Source of the DNA: Candidatus Aquidulcis sp.
GTDB lineage: Bacteria > Chloroflexota > Anaerolineae > Anaerolineales > E44-bin32
DNA: 12,213 bases
Assembly (NCBI GenBank): GCA_020723365.1
Contig: DYJB01000072.1
Span: forward strand, 675 to 12,887
Reading direction: 5' to 3'
Shown: piece by piece, positions 6,117 to 12,213 of the stretch
Numbering within the stretch: the stretch's first letter is position 1
Layout: each line of letters opens with the position of its first letter
The notes under the pieces: generated by a model
Database searches by the model: none
What the model was told of the DNA's origin: nothing
What the model saw: the letters and a program-made list of their open reading frames with translations, nothing else
Position numbers and translations under genes: made by a program

Positions 6117-7976
6117 ATGGTCCTCCCCGAGTCGCTGCTCCCGATCCTCAGCGGACTCCCCGCCAAGCCCGGCTGCTATCTGATGAAGTCCGCCGACGGC
6201 ACGGTGATCTACGTCGGCAAGGCCATCAACCTGCGCAGCCGGGTGCGTTCGTACTTCCAGCCGGCGGCCGATCACGGGCGCAAAGTGGCCGAGCTGGTGG
6301 CGCATGTGGCCGACATCGAGTGGATCGTGGTCGGGTCCGAGATCGAGGCGCTGATCCTCGAAATGAACCTGATCAAGCGCCACCGGCCGAAGTACAACGT
6401 GCGCCTGAAGGACGACAAGCGCTACCCCTACATCCAGGTGCGTTGGGCGGAGCCGTTCCCCAAGGTGGTCATCACGCGCCGCATGGTCGAAGACGGCAGC
6501 CGCTACTTCGGCCCCTACACCAGCGCGTGGGCGGTGCACGAGACGCTGGACGTGCTGCGGCGTATGTTTCCGTACCTGACGTGCGATCGGGTGATCACCG
6601 GGCAGGACGCCCGGGCCTGTCTGTACGCCGACATCAAGCTGTGCCTGGCGCCGTGCGTCGGCGCCGTCGGCCAGGCCGGCTACCGGCAGATGATCGATGA
6701 CCTGTGCCGCTTCCTGCAGGGCGAGACGGAAGCGGTGGTGGCGCGCGTGCGGGACGAGATGAACCGCGCCTCCGAGTCGCTGCAGTACGAGCGCGCGGCG
6801 GCGCTGCGCGACCAGCTGCACGCCATCGACCGGGTGGTCGAGGGGCAGAAGATCGTCTCGCAGGAGCGGGTGGACTCGGACGTGATCGCCTTCGCCCGTG
6901 ACGACGACCAGGCGTGTGTGCAGGTGTTCTTCGTGCGCCGCGGCAAGCTGATCGGGCGCGAGTACTTCGTCCTGGAGGGCACACGCCAGGCCGACGACCG
7001 CGAGGTGGTGGAAGGCTTCGTGCAGCAGTTCTACACCGAGGCGGCCCACATCCCCGAGCGCGTGCTGCTCCCGACCGAGATCGACGAGGCGCGCATCGTC
7101 GAGCAGTGGCTGCGCCAGAAGCGCGGCGGCCCGGAGGTGCAGCTGGTGGTGCCGGCCGGCGGGCCGGGACGCGAGCTGATCGAAATGGCGGCCGAGAACG
7201 CCACCGAGACGCTGGCCATGCTGCGCGCCCGCTGGGAGAGCGACCGCTCCAAGCATGTGGCGGCGCTGGCCGAACTGCAGCAGGCGCTGGGCCTCAGCGA
7301 GCCGCCCAACCGGATCGAGTGCTACGACATCTCCAACCTGCAGGGCACCGCCGCGGCCGGCTCGATGGTCGTCTTCGAGCAGGGCGCCGCAGCTCGCAAG
7401 CTCTACCGCAAGTTCACCATCAAGAGCGTCCAGGGGCAGGACGATTTCGCCAGCATGGAGGAAGTGCTCGACCGGCGCTTCCGCCGCTGGACACTGGCGG
7501 CCGAAGAGGCGCGCAAGCCCGGCGGCAAACTCGACGCAGGCTTCGGCCGGCTGCCCGACCTGGTGATCGTTGACGGCGGGAAGGGCCAGCTGGGGCGGGC
7601 GATGCAGGTGCTCGGGCGCTACGGGCTGGCGGAGACGGTGCGGGTCGTCGGCCTGGCCAAGCAGCACGAGGAGCTCTACCTTCCCGGCCGGCCGGACTCG
7701 CTCGTGCTCGAGCGGCGCTCGGAGGGGCTGTATCTCATTCAACGCATCCGCGACGAAGCGCATCGCTTTGCGCTCGGCCAGCACCGGGTGCAGCGCGGCA
7801 AGGCCGGGCTGGCATCCCAACTGGACGCCATTGCCGGCATCGGCCCGGCGCGGCGCAAGGCGCTGCTCAAGGCCTTCGGCGACCTCGAGCGCATCCGCGC
7901 CGCGGCGGTCGACGACCTGGCGGCCGTCCCGGGCGTGACGCGCGACCTGGCCGAGCGCATCAAGGCCGAGCTCTAG
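6117..7976 (+). CDS. uvrC: UvrABC system protein C, excinuclease subunit
   Basis: Nucleotide excision repair nuclease that joins the UvrB-DNA complex at bulky lesions and cuts on both sides. The 619 residues cover the full family length. The N-terminal GIY-YIG nuclease has GCY (19-21), YVG (32-34), Lys35, Arg40 and the EALILEMNLIK helix (77-87). Four cysteines at 156, 168, 176 and 180 match the iron-sulfur cluster positions reported in UvrC. The UVR helical segment that contacts UvrB lies near residues 205-240. The C-terminal RNase H-like nuclease has YDISN with Asp404, VDGGKGQL with Asp486 and RDEAHRF with Asp546 and His549. Tandem helix-hairpin-helix motifs run from about 569 to the end (AIAGIGPARRKALL, then AVPGVTRDLAERI). 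Every catalytic residue is present. The start at 6117 is set by the promoter and by alignment to the family N-terminus. A receiver-domain gene begins 9 bases downstream. Confidence 0.98.
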   Translation: MVLPESLLPILSGLPAKPGCYLMKSADGTVIYVGKAINLRSRVRSYFQPAADHGRKVAELVAHVADIEWIVVGSEIEALILEMNLIKRHRPKYNVRLKDDKRYPYIQVRWAEPFPKVVITRRMVEDGSRYFGPYTSAWAVHETLDVLRRMFPYLTCDRVITGQDARACLYADIKLCLAPCVGAVGQAGYRQMIDDLCRFLQGETEAVVARVRDEMNRASESLQYERAAALRDQLHAIDRVVEGQKIVSQERVDSDVIAFARDDDQACVQVFFVRRGKLIGREYFVLEGTRQADDREVVEGFVQQFYTEAAHIPERVLLPTEIDEARIVEQWLRQKRGGPEVQLVVPAGGPGRELIEMAAENATETLAMLRARWESDRSKHVAALAELQQALGLSEPPNRIECYDISNLQGTAAAGSMVVFEQGAAARKLYRKFTIKSVQGQDDFASMEEVLDRRFRRWTLAAEEARKPGGKLDAGFGRLPDLVIVDGGKGQLGRAMQVLGRYGLAETVRVVGLAKQHEELYLPGRPDSLVLERRSEGLYLIQRIRDEAHRFALGQHRVQRGKAGLASQLDAIAGIGPARRKALLKAFGDLERIRAAAVDDLAAVPGVTRDLAERIKAEL

Positions 7977-7980
7977 GAGG
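7975..7980 (+). promoter_or_regulatory. Shine-Dalgarno of the receiver gene, overlapping the uvrC stop codon
   Basis: AGGAGG, a perfect match to the anti-SD core, 5 bases before the ATG at 7986. Its first two bases are the last two of the uvrC TAG stop. Ribosomes finishing uvrC will therefore sit on this site, which predicts translational coupling. It is by far the strongest SD near any plus-strand gene here. Confidence 0.85.
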
Positions 7981-7985
7981 CAGGC

Positions 7986-8354
7986 ATGCCGCTGGCATGG
8001 ATCGTGGACGACGACGATGAGATGTCCAACGCCGTGCGGCTCATGCTGCAGCTGCTGGGCCACAAGGTCGAGGTCCACCGCGAGGCGCGTGCCGCCGCGC
8101 GGGCGCTGCTGGCCGGGCGCAAGCCCGACTTCTTCATCCTGGACATCAACATGCCCGAGGTCTCAGGTATTGACTTCCTCGAGTTCGTGCGCATGCGGCC
8201 GGAACTGAAGGGGCTGCCGGTCGTGATGCTGTCGTCGGAGACGACCGACGTACAGGTTGACGAGGCGCTGCGCAAGGGCGCCAATGCCTTTGTCTTCAAG
8301 CCGGTGACGTTGGAGGAACTGGAGGCGGCGGTCAAGAAGGCGACGGGCGGGTGA
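7986..8354 (+). CDS. Single-domain response regulator (CheY-like receiver)
   Basis: A 122-residue stand-alone receiver domain with no output domain. Phosphotransfer residues are intact: an acidic cluster IVDDDDE (residues 6-12), phospho-acceptor Asp53 in FFILDINMP, the conserved Ser/Thr position at Ser83 (VVMLSSE), an aromatic switch residue Phe102 and Lys105 in FKP. It ends soon after the alpha-5 helix (LEELEAAVKKA), so it is complete and not a truncated regulator. It must act by protein-protein contact or as a phosphorelay intermediate; no histidine kinase lies in the window. The ATG is 9 bases after uvrC with a coupled SD, so it is expressed with uvrC. The E. coli uvrY-uvrC pair is a loose parallel, but UvrY has a DNA-binding domain and sits upstream, so this is probably not an orthologous arrangement. 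Confidence 0.93.
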   Translation: MPLAWIVDDDDEMSNAVRLMLQLLGHKVEVHREARAAARALLAGRKPDFFILDINMPEVSGIDFLEFVRMRPELKGLPVVMLSSETTDVQVDEALRKGANAFVFKPVTLEELEAAVKKATGG

Positions 8355-8364
8355 CGGAGGAAAA

Positions 8365-8399
8365 CCGACTTCGCAAGTCCGAAGGACTTCCGAAGGCGG
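8365..8399. repeat. Palindromic element before the SDR gene
   Basis: CTTCGCAAGTCC (8369-8380) and GGACTTCCGAAG (8384-8395) form a 12-bp stem with one mismatch and a GAA loop. Three further pairs outside (8365-8367 with 8397-8399) follow a second mismatch. It starts 11 bases after the receiver stop codon. The right arm GGACTTCCGAAG occurs again exactly in the palindrome at 9312-9347. No T-run follows, so it is classed as a short dispersed palindromic repeat that may also stop or stabilise the uvrC-receiver transcript. Confidence 0.6.
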
Positions 8400-8420
8400 G
8401 TGTGAAGGTGAGGCAAGTGC

Positions 8421-9284
8421 ATGGTGAAGGATGCGGCGCGGCCGTTGAGCGGTCGCGTGTGCATGGTGACGGGGGCGACGGCCGGGATCGGCCGGGCGAC
8501 GGCCGAGGCGCTGGCCCGACTCGGAGCGAACGTCGTTGCTGTCGGGCGGAAGGCCGAGGCCGGTGAGCGCCTGGCGGATCGGCTGCGGAAGGAAACGGGG
8601 AATCCGCAGATCGAGTTCCTGCGCGCTGACCTGTCCCTCCAGTCGGACGTGAGGGGGCTGGCTTCGAGATTCCTGAGGCGCCATGACCGCCTGCACGTCC
8701 TGGTCAACAACGTCGGCGCCTACTTCCTGGGCCGGTCGACGACCGCCGAGGGAATCGAGGTGACCTTCGCCCTCAACTACTGGAACGTCTTCCTGCTCAC
8801 CCGGCTGCTGTTGGTCCCACTCCAGGCCGGCGTGCCGTCCCGGATCGTGAACGTCTCATCCGATTCCCACCGCGGGGCACGGCTCGACCTGGCGGCCGTG
8901 GAGCGGGCTCGTGGCGGAACGGGCCTCAACGCCTACGGCCAATCGAAGATTGCGCTGACGTCCTTCACCTACGAGCTGGCGCGGCGGCTGGCGGGATCGG
9001 GCGTGACGGTCAACGCCGTCCATCCGGGATTCGTCGCCTCGAGCATGTATGACGAATACCCCTTGCTGAGGTGGGTGGTGGCGCCGGTTGTGCGGCGGGT
9101 GGGCAAGCCCGTCGAGGCCGGCGCCGACACGGTCGTCTACCTGGCCTCGTCGGGCGAGGTGGAGGGCGTGACGGGCCAGTACTTCGTCAATCGGGCGGCG
9201 GTTCGATCGTCGCCGGCAACCACCGATGAGGACGCCGCGCGCAAGCTGTGGGACATGAGCGAGAGGATGGTGGGACAGAGGTAG
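8421..9284 (+). CDS. Short-chain dehydrogenase/reductase, retinol-dehydrogenase-like
   Basis: NAD(P)-dependent oxidoreductase with a Rossmann fold, 287 residues, cytosolic. The cofactor loop is TGATAGIG (17-24), followed by VGRK after beta-2, which suggests NADPH preference because of the basic residues. The adenine-ring Asp lies in LRADLS. NNVG (96-99) replaces the usual NNAG. SSDSH (146-150) carries the catalytic serine region, YGQSK (Tyr172, Lys176) is the catalytic pair, and VHPGFVASSM is the post-active-site PG motif. The overall pattern (NVSSDSH, YGQSK, VNAVHPG) resembles retinol dehydrogenase 11-14/WW-domain oxidoreductase-like bacterial SDRs, whose substrates are usually unknown lipophilic aldehydes or ketones. 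The ATG at 8421 has GGTGAGG upstream. Palindromes flank the gene on both sides. A later ATG at 8463 would cut into the Rossmann core and is unlikely. Confidence 0.92.
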   Translation: MVKDAARPLSGRVCMVTGATAGIGRATAEALARLGANVVAVGRKAEAGERLADRLRKETGNPQIEFLRADLSLQSDVRGLASRFLRRHDRLHVLVNNVGAYFLGRSTTAEGIEVTFALNYWNVFLLTRLLLVPLQAGVPSRIVNVSSDSHRGARLDLAAVERARGGTGLNAYGQSKIALTSFTYELARRLAGSGVTVNAVHPGFVASSMYDEYPLLRWVVAPVVRRVGKPVEAGADTVVYLASSGEVEGVTGQYFVNRAAVRSSPATTDEDAARKLWDMSERMVGQR

Positions 9285-9311
9285 TTGTGGAGGGCGATGG
9301 GGTCGTCAATC

Positions 9312-9347
9312 CGACTTCGGAAATCCCCCGGGGGACTTCCGAAGTCG
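9312..9347. repeat. 36-base loopless palindrome between convergent genes
   Basis: CGACTTCGGAAATCCCCC (9312-9329) meets GGGGGACTTCCGAAGTCG (9330-9347) head to head. Seventeen of 18 pairs match; the odd one is A-C on one strand and U-G on the other. It begins 27 bases after the SDR stop and ends 2 bases before the stop codon of the minus-strand gene, so it can serve both transcripts as a 3' hairpin. No T-tract follows in either direction. It shares GGACTTCCGAAG with the element at 8365-8399. Confidence 0.7.
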
Positions 9348-9349
9348 CT

Positions 9350-11017
9350 TCATTCGTAGGGCGGCTCGATCAGCAACCCCAGCCGGGCCGCCGCGGCGCA
9401 CAGCGCCTCCCAGTCCCGCCGGCGCACGGCGACGGACCTGGCGCCGAGGGCTTCGCCCAGGAAGCGCGAGGTCGTGCGGTTGCGGCGAAGCTCTTCCAGG
9501 ATGCGAGCGTTCTCGAGGCGCAGCACGAGCATGGCCTGCAAGTCGGCTTCCGGACCGCGGGTGAAGGCGCGCTCGATCGCCCGGCGCAGCCCCGGCGGAA
9601 TGGGCTCAGACGTGGCCGCCTCGAGCACGCTGGCCACATGCTGGGCCTTCAACCCCTGCCGGGCGGCCGACTCGAGTGAACGAGGGGTCAGACGATAGGT
9701 ATAGGAGTGCGGCGCTAGCGCTTGCCAGCGGCAGAAGCGGGCGATCAGGTAGCGCTGGGCGCGGGAGGCCCGGCGCGGCACGCTGAGGCTGCCGTCGGCA
9801 TCCAGGCTGAAGGCGCCCGAAGCCTGCTCGTTGGCCTCCAAGGCGACATCCTCGTGCAGCGAGTCGAAGGCTCGCGTCAAGCGGAAGGCAACCGGATGCG
9901 ACCCGGCCTCATCCAGCGCCAGGTCCGCCGCCCCCAGCGTGTGAAGAGGGCCGGCGATCAGGTGGCGCAGATAGCCGCCTTCGATGGTCTCCCAGTGTTC
10001 AAACCCGCGCAGGAACTCGCCTTCCGGATGGCGCCGCCGCAGGTACCAGGAATCGAAATCACCGCCCGGGCGCTGGAAGCCGGGCTGGTGCTCGAACACG
10101 GCGCCCACGAAGCTCCCCACGTCCCACCAGGTCTGGCGCGGTAGGGCGGTCAGCCATCCCAGTACCGCCTGACGGCTGGCCAGCGGGTCATTCGGCCAGC
10201 GGTCGCTGCCGCACGCCAGGCCGGGCACCATCGACAGGTCGTTGCAGGTGGGGGAGGCCGCCCAGCGCCGCAGCAGGTCCCGCCAGGCGGTGGCCGGCGG
10301 AAGCTCGAGCCAGGTCTTCGTGGCGGCCGCGATAGGCCGCAAGGGTCCGGACTGCACGACGCCTTGCTCGCGCAGGAGAGTGATCAGGAGCGGCGACGCG
10401 GCCGGCTGGTGGAGGTGGATCTCGACGGCGGAACACCAGGCCGCCGAAGGCGGATCCTCACGGGACGGACGGCGGCGCAGGGCGGCCAGCAGCGTGGTGG
10501 CATCGTCGACGGCGGTCGTGGCAGCCGGAAGCCAGCGGGTCGGAGGCACAGCCGGATGGCCGAAGTGATCGGGCTCGGGCTCCGGCAGGGCGGGAATGAG
10601 CGGCAGCAGGTCGGAGGGGATGAACCCGAACTCGCACGGCCCGCTGGTGGTCTCGCCGAAGGCGCGCGCCAGCAGCCCTCGGTACCAGAGGGTCTCCAGG
10701 GGAGACACAGTTGATCGCCATGGCTTCTCGCGGTCGCGCCTACCGGCGCCGAGCTCTCGCAGCTCACCGAAGCGGCGCCTCAGATCGGCCAGCGGCAGGC
10801 GGCCCCGATGGGCGGCCAGTGAGTGGAGGACCTGGAGCGAATCGCGCGGCAGCGACGCCAGCATGTCGGCCAGCGCGTGAGGCTCGAGCATGCGCGCCGA
10901 TAGCTCGCGGGCGGCCGACGGTGCGGGCCCCGACGGAGCGTCGAAGCCCCACAGTTCGGCCACCACGCGCAGGTGGCCCAGGTCGTGGTCCTGAAGCGTG
11001 CGGACGAGCGGCTGCAT
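9350..11017 (-). CDS. Helicase-associated domain protein (XPB/Ssl2-N-like, Helicase_C_3), without helicase motor
   Basis: A 555-residue soluble protein. The C-terminal third (about 400-555) carries the recognisable pattern of the Helicase_C_3/XPB-Ssl2 N-terminal-like family: FSLDADGSLSVP, then YRLTPRSLESAARQGLKAQHV, PIPPGLRRAIERA, and the final LVLRLENARILEELRRNRTTSRFLGEALG with DWEALCAAAARLGLLIE. The N-terminal half looks like winged-helix repeats (for example LHSLAAHRGRLPLADLRRRFGEL near residues 64-86). There is no Walker A, DEAH or motif VI, so it cannot be a helicase by itself. In Actinobacteria a related protein is encoded next to an XPB-type helicase; no helicase gene is seen here. A DNA-binding or helicase-partner role is inferred. 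The ATG at 11017 has a weak AGGG five bases upstream and lies 29 bases after the lipid kinase gene, so the two probably share a transcript. Confidence 0.75.
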   Translation of the reverse strand: MQPLVRTLQDHDLGHLRVVAELWGFDAPSGPAPSAARELSARMLEPHALADMLASLPRDSLQVLHSLAAHRGRLPLADLRRRFGELRELGAGRRDREKPWRSTVSPLETLWYRGLLARAFGETTSGPCEFGFIPSDLLPLIPALPEPEPDHFGHPAVPPTRWLPAATTAVDDATTLLAALRRRPSREDPPSAAWCSAVEIHLHQPAASPLLITLLREQGVVQSGPLRPIAAATKTWLELPPATAWRDLLRRWAASPTCNDLSMVPGLACGSDRWPNDPLASRQAVLGWLTALPRQTWWDVGSFVGAVFEHQPGFQRPGGDFDSWYLRRRHPEGEFLRGFEHWETIEGGYLRHLIAGPLHTLGAADLALDEAGSHPVAFRLTRAFDSLHEDVALEANEQASGAFSLDADGSLSVPRRASRAQRYLIARFCRWQALAPHSYTYRLTPRSLESAARQGLKAQHVASVLEAATSEPIPPGLRRAIERAFTRGPEADLQAMLVLRLENARILEELRRNRTTSRFLGEALGARSVAVRRRDWEALCAAAARLGLLIEPPYE

Positions 11018-11046
11018 CTCGGCCCTGCGGCAGAGAACTCCTGAAC

Positions 11047-11964
11047 CTAGATGATGACCTGCAGCGCGGCGGGCAGCACGCGCACGCGCAGCCCGGTGAC
11101 GTCGGAGTGGAAGCCCGCCAGCATCTCGCCGTCAACCTGGATGGTCAAAGGACGGTCCGAGGCGAGATCGAGTTCCTTGAACTGCCCCATGTGCGCCTGA
11201 CGAAAGCGCCCGTGCGTGCCGTTCATGACCTCGGGGATCAGGCGGAACATCATCAGGCGCGACGTCTGCTCGATGGAGGCGTAGTGCAGGATCCCGTCGT
11301 CCGGCCTGGCGTCGGGGGCGACGAAGAAGCCGCCGCCTTCGCGCGGGCCATTGCAGATCGTGAACATCAGCGCGCTCTGCCGGATGGGCTCGCCGCCGTC
11401 GGTACGCAGGGTCAGGATCGGCGCCTCGTGGTTGCGCATGATGGCCTGGATCGTACACCAAAGGTACATGGCGAATCCCTGCAGGATCTTCGCCTGGTAC
11501 GAATAGAGCGTCACCTGGGCATCGAAACCGATGCCGAGGACGTTGCCGAAGTAGCGCCTCCGGCCGGCCTGGTCGACTGCCTGACCGATGTCGATGGCGC
11601 GCGGCGAGCCGGTGAAGACGCGCTGCATGGCGTCGGCCGGCTCCTTGGCGATGCCGACGTTGGAGGCGAAGTCGTTGCCCGAGCCGACCGGAACGCTGGC
11701 CAGCAGCGGGCGGCGTTCGGGCGGCAGGCTCATCAACCCGGTGATCACCTCATTGGCGGTCCCATCGCCTCCGATGGCGGCCACGACGTCGAAGCCCTGG
11801 TCGGCCGCCTCCACAGCTAACTGCGCCGCATGCATCGGGCCTTCGGTCGAGGCCCACTCGGCCTCGCCGGAGCGGCGGACGATGGCCTGCAGCGCCCGCG
11901 CATCTTCCCAGGCGCGCCCACGGTGAGCATGGGGGTTGAAGATCAACTTGACGCGACGGCCCAC
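11047..11964 (-). CDS. Diacylglycerol kinase-family lipid kinase (DAGK_cat, YegS/DgkB-like)
   Basis: ATP-dependent lipid kinase of 305 residues, probably acting at the cytoplasmic face of the membrane on diacylglycerol or a related lipid and returning it to phospholipid synthesis. The DAGK catalytic domain is clear: IFNPHAHRG (8-16) at the first strand, the nucleotide-binding GGDGTANE (65-72), and VPVGSGNDFA (91-100). The C-terminal beta-sandwich includes FGNVLGIGFDA, CNGPREGGGF, APDARPDDGILH and IQVDGE, all standard for the family. Length is normal. The start codon is GTG, supported by GGAGG at 11972-11976 with 7-base spacing. A TATAAT box lies about 117 bases upstream on the same strand. 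The helicase-associated gene follows after 29 bases. Sphingosine-kinase-like or polyprenol-linked substrates cannot be excluded. Confidence 0.94.
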   Translation of the reverse strand: MGRRVKLIFNPHAHRGRAWEDARALQAIVRRSGEAEWASTEGPMHAAQLAVEAADQGFDVVAAIGGDGTANEVITGLMSLPPERRPLLASVPVGSGNDFASNVGIAKEPADAMQRVFTGSPRAIDIGQAVDQAGRRRYFGNVLGIGFDAQVTLYSYQAKILQGFAMYLWCTIQAIMRNHEAPILTLRTDGGEPIRQSALMFTICNGPREGGGFFVAPDARPDDGILHYASIEQTSRLMMFRLIPEVMNGTHGRFRQAHMGQFKELDLASDRPLTIQVDGEMLAGFHSDVTGLRVRVLPAALQVII

Positions 11965-11971
11965 CGATAGA

Positions 11972-11976
11972 CCTCC
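11972..11976 (-). promoter_or_regulatory. Shine-Dalgarno deciding the GTG start of the lipid kinase
   Basis: GGAGG on the minus strand, 7 bases before the GTG at 11964. No other start codon in the frame has a comparable site, and the family N-terminal strand follows directly, so the GTG is the likely start. Confidence 0.8.
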
Positions 11977-12080
11977 GAGGCACCGGGCAGGATCGGAGTG
12001 GACCGCGGCCGCCCGGGCATCCTTCCCTTGCGCTCAGGATAGCTCCTATATACCGGACACCCCAGGGTGAGATTGCGGGG

Positions 12081-12086
12081 ATTATA
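12081..12086 (-). promoter_or_regulatory. Candidate -10 box (TATAAT) for the lipid kinase transcript
   Basis: A perfect TATAAT on the minus strand. At 17 bases upstream the -35 position reads GGTACC, a poor match, and there is no upstream TG. A start near 12074 would give a leader of about 110 bases before the GTG at 11964. The leader holds no obvious structured riboswitch. Confidence 0.4.
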
Positions 12087-12129
12087 GACCCGCGGCGAGG
12101 CTTGGTACCTTCTTTAAGTGACCCGCTGA

Positions 12130-12158
12130 TTGACTTGCTGGATAGGGTGACCTAGAGT
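12130..12158 (+). promoter_or_regulatory. Sigma70-type promoter pointing out of the right edge
   Basis: TTGACT (12130-12135), a 17-base spacer and TAGAGT (12153-12158). The -35 matches at five of six positions and the -10 at four of six, with optimal spacing. No gene that I can support begins in the remaining 55 bases. A short frame from the ATG at 12163 stays open to the edge but its 17 residues resemble nothing recognisable. The target is presumably beyond the window. Confidence 0.5.
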
Positions 12159-12213
12159 GTGGATGAGAGCCTCAGGCCATCGCAGGACTGCTCGCCCCTG
12201 TAGGCCGTGGCCA

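Noticed and set aside
5345..6700. A 451-codon plus-strand frame spanning the divergent promoter and the beginning of uvrC
   Set aside because: It crosses two real genes in different frames and the promoter between them. The sequence is low-complexity G/R/A/P with no motif.
5622..8078. An 818-codon open frame on the minus strand running antisense through uvrC and into the lipoprotein gene
   Set aside because: It covers the whole of uvrC, whose every catalytic motif is intact. The translation is rich in H, R, A and L with no recognisable motif, typical of the antisense frame of a GC-rich gene. Its last part only shadows the lipoprotein gene in another frame.
7986..8354. Receiver protein as the UvrY orthologue of the proteobacterial uvrY-uvrC operon
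   Set aside because: UvrY carries a C-terminal LuxR-type DNA-binding domain and is encoded upstream of uvrC. This protein ends after the receiver domain and lies downstream.
8369..9347. The two palindromes as CRISPR repeats or as terminal inverted repeats of an insertion sequence
   Set aside because: There are only two copies about 900 bases apart, they differ in their left arms and centres, there is no spacer array, and the gene between them is an SDR and not a transposase.
12163..12213. A new plus-strand gene beginning at the ATG at 12163 behind the edge promoter
   Set aside because: Only 17 codons are visible, there is no SD, and the residues (R, A, P, C rich) resemble no family. The promoter is kept but the gene is not.

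Overview
The window is GC-rich, densely packed bacterial chromosome with nine complete protein genes and no RNA gene, insertion sequence, phage gene or CRISPR array that I can see. The gene set suggests a Chloroflexota (Anaerolineae-like) bacterium, possibly from a metagenome: a phosphohexomutase starting MAIHFGTDGWRGVISD, an XPB/Ssl2-N-like 'helicase-associated' protein, a DUF1684 protein, and short intergenic palindromes built on GACTTCCGAAGTC. This taxonomic call is inference from family resemblance, not a search result.

Left part (1-6064, all minus strand). Transcription runs right to left. A solute-binding lipoprotein (4793-6064) is followed by a CPBP-family membrane protease (3884-4726), a DUF1684 protein (3016-3870) and a class II glycerate 2-kinase (1710-3011). 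The last three are separated by only 13 and 4 bases and look co-transcribed. A phosphoglucomutase/phosphomannomutase (71-1531) follows with its own sigma70-type promoter (1607-1636) and a hairpin at the predicted 5' end of its mRNA.

Centre (6065-9311). A compact divergent promoter (6070-6108) separates the lipoprotein gene from uvrC. It is an exact 10-bp inverted repeat in which each arm is an extended -10 element (TGCTAGAATC), and both start codons lie so close to it that both mRNAs should be leaderless or nearly so. uvrC (6117-7976) is complete. Its stop codon overlaps a strong Shine-Dalgarno for a single-domain CheY-like receiver (7986-8354). A retinol-dehydrogenase-like SDR (8421-9284) follows, with related palindromes on either side of it.

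Right part (9312-12213). Two minus-strand genes converge on the SDR gene: a diacylglycerol/sphingosine-kinase-like lipid kinase (11047-11964, GTG start with a good SD), then the helicase-associated-domain protein (9350-11017). The last 249 bases hold no gene I can support, but carry a minus-strand TATAAT and a good plus-strand TTGACT-17-TAGAGT promoter pointing out of the window.

Most of the content is ordinary housekeeping and accessory metabolism. I did not find a convincing new defence or mobile system. The best leads are the mirror-image divergent promoter, the uvrC-receiver coupling, the palindrome pair around the SDR gene, and the general lack of T-tracts after candidate terminator hairpins.
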